Of a DNA stretch of 8,289 nucleotides, positions 5,055-8,289 are shown one piece after another. Made by a program: the position numbers and the translations under genes. The stretch's first letter is position 1. Each line of letters opens with the position of its first letter. This DNA is from JAVKSL01 sp039583695 (GTDB taxonomy: Bacteria > Actinomycetota > Acidimicrobiia > Acidimicrobiales > JAJPHD01): the NCBI GenBank assembly GCA_039583695.1, contig JAVKSL010000112.1, positions 1 to 8,289 of the forward strand, read 5' to 3'. Below the pieces are notes generated by a model. It was given only the letters and a program-made list of their open reading frames with translations, was not told the DNA's origin and made no database searches.

Positions 5055-7112
5055 TCAGACCTTCGCCGCTGTCACCCCGACCAACGCCACTGCGGGCGGG
5101 TGAAAGGGGCTGGGTGGCGCCAGCGAGCCCAGCGAGGGGGCGTTGCCGAAGCTGTAGGTCACGCCCGCGGTGGTGCCGATCAGGTAACCACCACCGTCGG
5201 GGGTGGGCACCAGGGTCGTGGCGAGCTGGTTCGATATTCTTAGCCCGGGAAGCGAGCCATGGAAGGTGGCGTCGCCGAAGCTGAACACCCCACCGTCCGA
5301 TTCGAGCATCCAGTAGCCTCCCCCGTCGGGAGTCGGCGCGATGCCGACTATTGGCAGCGGAAGGTGCATCTCGGCCGTCGAGCCGTAGTTGTGGGCATCG
5401 CCGAAGCTGTACAGGTTGCCAGAGGCGCTCACCAGCCAGTAGCCGCCGCCGTCAGGGGTGGCGGCGATAGCGGTGATGGGGCCGGTCGGGGCGGCGGCTC
5501 CAGTGGGCAGGGCGTAGTGGGCGGCGTCGCCGAAGGAATAGACCCCGCCCCCGGCCGCCGCCAACCAGTAGCCCTTTGCGTCGTGGGTGGGGGCGATGCC
5601 CACGTAGCGCCTTCCAGGCACTATCGAGGTCCCGTAGAGCCTGGCATCACCGAATGCGCTGAGCTGGCCGCCCGAGCCGAGCAGCAAGTAGCCCCCGCCG
5701 TCAGGGGTGCCGGCCATGCCGACCAGTGGGGTGGTCAACTTGACGCCGGCCAGAGACCCGTGGTAGCCAGCGGCACCGGCGTCGAGCACGTCACCGGCGC
5801 GGTCAAGCATCCGTTGGCCAACCAGAGGGAGGGTCGAGCCCACCGAGGTGACCGAGAACCAGTTGGAGTCGAGCCCGAAGGCGGCGACAAAGGCGTCGCC
5901 GGTCAGGCTCACCTGGCCCATGCTGCCGTGGAGGGTTAGGGACTCGACCCGGCCGCCCAGGTCTCCGAGGCCATTGCGCTTGGTGACCTGGATTGCCTGG
6001 AGCACGCCGATTGCCGGATACGCCGCATCGATGGTGGCGACCGGGATCTGGGCGGACCAGTCATGGTTCGGGTTACAGGCGAACCTGACGCAAATCGCGT
6101 CTCCGGGGTCGGACACCGCTGGAAATGGGCCGCCGGCTGTGTACCCGCCTGTTGACGCCGCGTACTGGGTGTTGGCGACCGCGCCTCCGGCCAGATCCAG
6201 GACCTCGCCCGCGGTGTCGGCCACGGCCAGGTTGGTGGTGGTGGTGGTGGTGGCATTCTCGCTCGAGAGGCCGGGATAGCTCTGGCAGCCCGTCGTGTCG
6301 CAGATGTCGGCAAATCCGTACTGTCCGAGGTCGGACATCACGTAGGAGCGGGCCGCCACCGCCTGGGCCTCTAGCGCCTGAAACCCTTCCGGCTGGCCCT
6401 GGGCGCCGCGCTTGCCGAGGGTGCCCCAGTAGGGCGGCGACTCGGCGGGAACCACGCTGTCGAGGTAGTCCTCGAGGCTGACCACGTTGACCGTGCGGGC
6501 GGAGCCTCGGTAGGAGCTGGCCGCGATGACCCCGCTGTATGATGTGGCTCTGCCGGTCGCCGGGCCCGTCCCGCAGAGCTGGATGACCGGAGTGGCGCCG
6601 GCCGGCCCGGCAGTGGCTGCCGTTGCGGGCAGTGTGGCCACCGGCTTCCACGTGCTCGCCGCGCAGCTTGCTCCGCTCGACAGAGCAAAGCTCCCCGAGG
6701 CGAGAAGGTGCATCCTCGCCGCGGTCCCCGGGGCGAAGGCATGCCCGTCCACGCTGAAGACGGTGGTGGAGCTGACCACGGTGTCCATGCCGTCGTTGGC
6801 GGTCAGCACGACCCGGATAGAGCGGTCCGGGACCGTCGCCATCGTCGTTCCACCGTAGTAGTGGTGCAGGATCGAGGAGTAGCTGTAGCCGTTGAGGGCG
6901 TATCCGAGCGCCCCCCACTGGCCCATCCCCACCCCGTCGCCGAGCCCGTGACCGCTCAGGCGCACCATGGGACCTTTGGGCGGGCTCGCAGCTGTGGCTC
7001 GGGGGGATGCCGCCGCTAGATCGGCCGTAACGGCCCGGGCGCAGGTGAGGGCTATGACGGTGGCGGCTGCCATGGCGGCCAGACTTCGCCACCGGAATCT
7101 TGACACGTGCAT
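5055..7112 (-). CDS. Secreted SpoIID/LytB-domain protein with C-terminal propeller-like repeats
   Basis: The 685-residue protein begins with a Sec-type signal peptide: basic MHVSRFRWR, hydrophobic core 11-25, probable cleavage around 30-36. Next is the glycine/histidine box GHGLGDGVGMGQWGALGYA (54-72) and SYSSILHHYYGGT (77-89). The SpoIID core follows, with SLEDYLDSVVPAES (212-225; Glu224 aligns with the catalytic Glu of SpoIID), ALEAQAVAARSYV (246-258), DICDTTGCQSYPG (269-281) and QYAASTGGYTAGGPF (316-330). SpoIID is a peptidoglycan lytic transglycosylase and LytB an amidase enhancer, so a wall-remodelling role is likely. Six cysteines after the signal peptide (150, 180, 271, 276, 341, 346) could form disulfides outside the cell. 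Residues about 429-685 are roughly 42-residue repeats of the form PTPDGGGYWL...GGVYSFGDA, probably a small beta-propeller. It heads the run of envelope genes. The ATG is kept because it gives a normal signal peptide, although the Shine-Dalgarno sequence is weak (GAG about six bases upstream). Confidence 0.9.
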   Translation of the reverse strand: MHVSRFRWRSLAAMAAATVIALTCARAVTADLAAASPRATAASPPKGPMVRLSGHGLGDGVGMGQWGALGYALNGYSYSSILHHYYGGTTMATVPDRSIRVVLTANDGMDTVVSSTTVFSVDGHAFAPGTAARMHLLASGSFALSSGASCAASTWKPVATLPATAATAGPAGATPVIQLCGTGPATGRATSYSGVIAASSYRGSARTVNVVSLEDYLDSVVPAESPPYWGTLGKRGAQGQPEGFQALEAQAVAARSYVMSDLGQYGFADICDTTGCQSYPGLSSENATTTTTTNLAVADTAGEVLDLAGGAVANTQYAASTGGYTAGGPFPAVSDPGDAICVRFACNPNHDWSAQIPVATIDAAYPAIGVLQAIQVTKRNGLGDLGGRVESLTLHGSMGQVSLTGDAFVAAFGLDSNWFSVTSVGSTLPLVGQRMLDRAGDVLDAGAAGYHGSLAGVKLTTPLVGMAGTPDGGGYLLLGSGGQLSAFGDARLYGTSIVPGRRYVGIAPTHDAKGYWLAAAGGGVYSFGDAAHYALPTGAAAPTGPITAIAATPDGGGYWLVSASGNLYSFGDAHNYGSTAEMHLPLPIVGIAPTPDGGGYWMLESDGGVFSFGDATFHGSLPGLRISNQLATTLVPTPDGGGYLIGTTAGVTYSFGNAPSLGSLAPPSPFHPPAVALVGVTAAKV
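5097..5828 (-). repeat. About six protein-level tandem repeats of ~42 residues (GYW-SFGDA type)
   Basis: Residues 429-672 of the SpoIID-domain protein hold five full repeats and one N-terminal half repeat. Each full unit reads roughly [IV]-x-I-A-x-T-P-D-G-G-G-Y-W-L-x5-G-x-[LV]-Y-S-F-G-D-A followed by a variable loop with Y/H-G-S. Full units begin near residues 462, 503, 545, 587 and 630. The half repeat (RAGDVLDAGAAGYHGSL, 438-454) lacks the TPDGGGYW part. The nucleotide copies have diverged, so this is an old protein repeat and not a recent DNA expansion. From memory, this repeat is abundant in secreted proteins of Acidimicrobiia-type actinobacteria. Confidence 0.85.
6234..6251 (-). repeat. 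(ACC)6 trinucleotide run encoding six threonines
   Basis: Six identical ACC codons encode Thr288-Thr293 of the SpoIID-domain protein, between the DTTGCQSYPG segment and the LAVADTAGEVLDL strand. Identical codons in a row suggest a recent slippage expansion in a surface loop. Confidence 0.9.
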
Positions 7113-7157
7113 GACTCTAGATCAAGGGCGGGCGACGCGGGTGGACGGTCGGCTGGA

Positions 7158-7163
7158 TAAGAT
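7158..7163 (+). promoter_or_regulatory. Possible -10 element for tRNA-Pro
   Basis: TAAGAT lies 15 bases upstream of the tRNA 5' end, so transcription would start a few bases before the mature tRNA. No convincing -35 box is seen at the usual distance. The 66-base gap also has to hold the divergent operon promoter or its leader, so control regions may overlap here. Confidence 0.25.
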
Positions 7164-7178
7164 GAGGTGTAACGCACA

Positions 7179-7250
7179 CGGGGAGTGGCGCAGCGGTAGC
7201 GCACGTGCTTTGGGGGCACGCGGTCGGGGGTTCAAATCCCCCCTCCCCGA
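7179..7250 (+). tRNA. tRNA-Pro (anticodon UGG)
   Basis: A full cloverleaf can be drawn over 72 bases. The acceptor stem CGGGGAG pairs with CTCCCCG, and the D stem is GCGC/GCGC. The anticodon stem CGTGC/GCACG encloses loop TTTGGGG, with anticodon TGG at 7211-7213. The T stem GGGGG/CCCCC encloses TTCAAAT. The C1-G72 pair and A73 discriminator are the bacterial proline identity elements. CCA is not encoded (the next bases are CTC), so it must be added after transcription. It decodes CCA and, by wobble, other proline codons. Confidence 0.97.
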
Positions 7251-7339
7251 CTCAGTCCCCGGCGCCGAGGCCCAGCGTGTAGGCGGTCATCGACAGGGAT
7301 CCGAGACAGTAGCGAGGCCGACATCAGCTCCGTGACTCC

Positions 7340-7357
7340 CGATTGGCTTACCGATCG
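7340..7357. other. Small hairpin between the two tRNA genes
   Basis: CGATTGG (7340-7346) and CCGATCG (7351-7357) form a seven-pair stem, including one T-G wobble, closed by a four-base CTTA loop. It lies 90 bases after tRNA-Pro and about 20 bases before the likely -10 of tRNA-Gly. There is no T-run, so it is not a standard intrinsic terminator. It could be a processing signal or chance. Nothing else is recognisable in 7251-7378. Confidence 0.3.
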
Positions 7358-7378
7358 CGACCCTACAGCCGCGGCCCC

Positions 7379-7384
7379 TATGAT
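7379..7384 (+). promoter_or_regulatory. Possible -10 element for tRNA-Gly
   Basis: TATGAT differs from the consensus TATAAT at one base and lies 13 bases upstream of the tRNA 5' end, which places the transcript start just before the tRNA. No clear -35 box is found 16-19 bases upstream. Confidence 0.35.
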
Positions 7385-7397
7385 GTGCCTGGTCCCT

Positions 7398-7471
7398 GCG
7401 GGCGTAGCTCAACGGTAGAGCCCCAGCCTTCCAAGCTGGTCACGCGGGTTCGATTCCCGTCGCCCGCTCCA
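7398..7471 (+). tRNA. tRNA-Gly (anticodon UCC), probable integration site
   Basis: A full cloverleaf is present. The acceptor stem GCGGGCG pairs with CGCCCGC, and the D stem is GCTC/GAGC. The anticodon stem CCAGC/GCTGG encloses loop CTTCCAA, with anticodon TCC at 7430-7432. The T stem GCGGG/CCCGT contains one G-T pair and encloses TTCGATT. The discriminator is T7468, and CCA is encoded at 7469-7471, unlike the neighbouring tRNA-Pro. It decodes GGA and GGG. The tyrosine recombinase gene ending at 7575 faces its 3' end, so the T arm and acceptor end are the likely attachment core. The gene remains intact. Confidence 0.97.
7446..7471 (+). other. Candidate attachment core (att) at the tRNA-Gly 3' end
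   Basis: Tyrosine recombinases of actinobacterial integrative elements usually recombine within the T arm and 3' acceptor strand of a tRNA gene, and the element carries a copy that restores the tRNA. Here the integrase gene starts beyond position 8289 and ends 104 bases from this tRNA, the standard arrangement. The second copy (the other att site) must lie outside the window, so the exact borders cannot be fixed. Confidence 0.5.
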
Positions 7472-7479
7472 CCTCGTTC

Positions 7480-7501
7480 CCGCAGGTCAGCGGCAGTTTT
7501 T
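7480..7501 (+). terminator. Weak possible intrinsic terminator after tRNA-Gly
   Basis: CCGC (7480-7483) and GCGG (7490-7493) form a four-pair stem with a six-base loop, followed three bases later by a run of five T (7497-7501). The stem is short, so termination would be inefficient. It is the only T-run in the tRNA block. Confidence 0.3.
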
Positions 7502-7544
7502 GTGCCTCTCGCCAGCCTCCGGAATGGCCCGCGCAGTACCCGCC

Positions 7545-7563
7545 GTGCGCGATTCGTGCGCGA
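7545..7563. repeat. Direct repeat GTGCGCGA x2 between tRNA-Gly and integrase
   Basis: GTGCGCGA occurs at 7545-7552 and again at 7556-7563, so the copies start 11 bases apart, about one helical turn. The second copy also sits in a small dyad (TTCG-TGCG-CGAA, 7553-7564). The position next to the presumed att core fits an arm-type recombinase or directionality-factor site, but this is inferred only from position and spacing. Confidence 0.4.
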
Positions 7564-7574
7564 ACGGTTTCGGA

Positions 7575-8289
7575 TCAGGCCTCCGCGGAGGCGTTTCGGC
7601 ACCCGTCCAGCGCCACCACCGGAGCCGGCCGGCGAAGCTCTGAGAGGGCCGCCGCGAGGGCCGCGTCGCGCTCTGCCGTGGCGTGCTGGTAGTGCAGGGC
7701 CGCGGCCGAGCTTGCGTGGCCCATGCGGGCCATCAGCTCACGCGTCGATGCGCCCGTGGCCGCTGCCCAGGTGTTGCCGGCGTGGCGCAGGTCGTGCAGG
7801 TGAAGCTCCGGGCGGCCGATGCTCAGCCGGGCGCGGGTCCAGTGCTTGTGCAGCGTCGCCGGGCGCAGTGCGCCGCCCTTCTCGCCGGTGAAGACCAGCT
7901 CGTCGGGTCCTGCGCCCACGTGGGCGTCGAGGTGCGCGCTCACCTCGGGGATCAGGTGGGGCGGGATGCTCACGGCGCGCCGGCCGGCCTCGGTCTTGGG
8001 CGGCCCGATGATGACGCGCCCGTCCTGTAGCTGGGAGTAGGCGCGCTCGACGCGGACCGTCGCCCGCAACAGGTCCAGGTCGCGCCGGCGCAGCCCCAAC
8101 AGCTCGCCCCGGCGCAGCCCGCACCAGGCACCCAGGAGCACCAGCAAGCGCCAGCGCTCCGGCATGGCGTCGGCCAGGGCCTCCACCTCGGCCACGGTGG
8201 CTACGGGGCGCTCCGGGGCGTGCTCGACGCCAGCGCCTGCGAGCCGGCACGGGCTGCGCAGGATCGCCTCGTCGGTGACCGCGGTGCGA
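7575..8289 (-). CDS. Tyrosine recombinase / phage-type integrase, C-terminal part (5' end beyond the window)
   Basis: The frame is open from the right edge to the TGA at 7575-7577, giving 238 codons. A GTG at 8195 could be read as a start, but the upstream residues (DEAILRSPCRLAGAG...ERPVAT) match the usual link between core-binding and catalytic domains, so the true start lies outside. Counting from the GTG, all six catalytic positions are present: Arg28 in CGLRRGEL, Lys67 in PPKTEAGRR, His134 and Arg137 in LHDLRH, His160 in MGH, and the nucleophile Tyr169 in ALHYQH. The enzyme should cut and rejoin DNA for integration and excision of the element. It converges on tRNA-Gly(UCC), ending 104 bases from it. 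The domain looks intact. Its GC-rich composition resembles the host, so transfer is judged by family and position. The element type (phage, conjugative element or island) cannot be told. Confidence 0.93.
   Translation of the reverse strand, partial: RTAVTDEAILRSPCRLAGAGVEHAPERPVATVAEVEALADAMPERWRLLVLLGAWCGLRRGELLGLRRRDLDLLRATVRVERAYSQLQDGRVIIGPPKTEAGRRAVSIPPHLIPEVSAHLDAHVGAGPDELVFTGEKGGALRPATLHKHWTRARLSIGRPELHLHDLRHAGNTWAAATGASTRELMARMGHASSAAALHYQHATAERDAALAAALSELRRPAPVVALDGCRNASAEA
7579..7592. repeat. Perfect 14-base palindrome at the integrase 3' end
   Basis: GCCTCCGCGGAGGC is a perfect palindrome in the last codons of the integrase gene, just before its stop. It is flanked by the direct repeat GTTTCGG at 7567-7573 and 7593-7599. 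It could fold as a five-pair stem with a CGCG loop, or be a dimeric protein site. No T-run follows on either strand. Confidence 0.5.

Noticed and set aside
4294..5103. Plus-strand open frame opposite the methyltransferase-like gene
   Set aside because: Gly/Arg/Gln-rich product without motifs; the minus frame has a family match.
6073..7092. Second minus-strand open frame inside the SpoIID-domain gene
   Set aside because: It is in a different frame and is Arg/Gly/His-rich without motifs. All SpoIID motifs are in the other frame.
7251..7275. GC-rich near-palindrome after tRNA-Pro considered as a terminator
   Set aside because: The symmetric core (CGGCGCCG) leaves no room for a loop and no T-run follows.
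7179..7471. Short repeats around the tRNA genes considered as a CRISPR array
   Set aside because: No regularly spaced repeat of 20-40 bases occurs; the similarity is that of two tRNA genes.

Overview
The window is GC-rich, with codon use and gene families of a high-GC actinobacterium. An MptB-like polyprenol-phosphomannose glycosyltransferase points to Actinomycetota. A C-terminal array of GYW-[LM]-...-SFGDA repeats is, from memory, especially common in Acidimicrobiia and relatives, so that class is the best guess. The assignment is an inference; no rRNA or marker gene is present.

Positions 75-7112 (minus strand) hold five tightly packed genes that look like one operon, read right to left. 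First is a secreted SpoIID/LytB-domain protein with a propeller-like repeat region (5055-7112). Then come a divergent class I methyltransferase-like protein (3901-5046), two family-4 glycosyltransferases (2780-3904 and 1464-2783) and a multi-membrane MptB-type mannosyltransferase (75-1460). Gaps are 8, -4, -4 and 3 bases, and both glycosyltransferases start with TTG inside a TTGA overlap with the previous stop codon. The set suggests building or modifying a cell-envelope glycan: cytoplasmic sugar transfer by the GT4 enzymes, extracytoplasmic mannosylation by the GT-C enzyme, and a secreted wall-associated protein. The polymer cannot be named from sequence.

Positions 7113-7571 are an intergenic and tRNA block on the plus strand, divergent from the operon. 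tRNA-Pro(UGG) is at 7179-7250 without an encoded CCA, and tRNA-Gly(UCC) is at 7398-7471 with an encoded CCA. A small hairpin lies between them.

Positions 7575-8289 (minus strand) are the catalytic domain of a tyrosine recombinase that runs off the right edge. An integrase gene ending about 100 bases from the 3' end of a tRNA gene is the classic end of a tRNA-targeted integrative element. The right part of the window is therefore probably the start of a mobile island whose cargo lies beyond position 8289. The gap between tRNA and integrase holds a short direct repeat, with a perfect 14-base palindrome at the integrase 3' end.

No wholly new system is visible. The most notable points are a probable circularly closed repeat propeller, a collagen-like tail encoded by a 9-base minisatellite, a methyltransferase fold with eroded cofactor motifs, and the island boundary.
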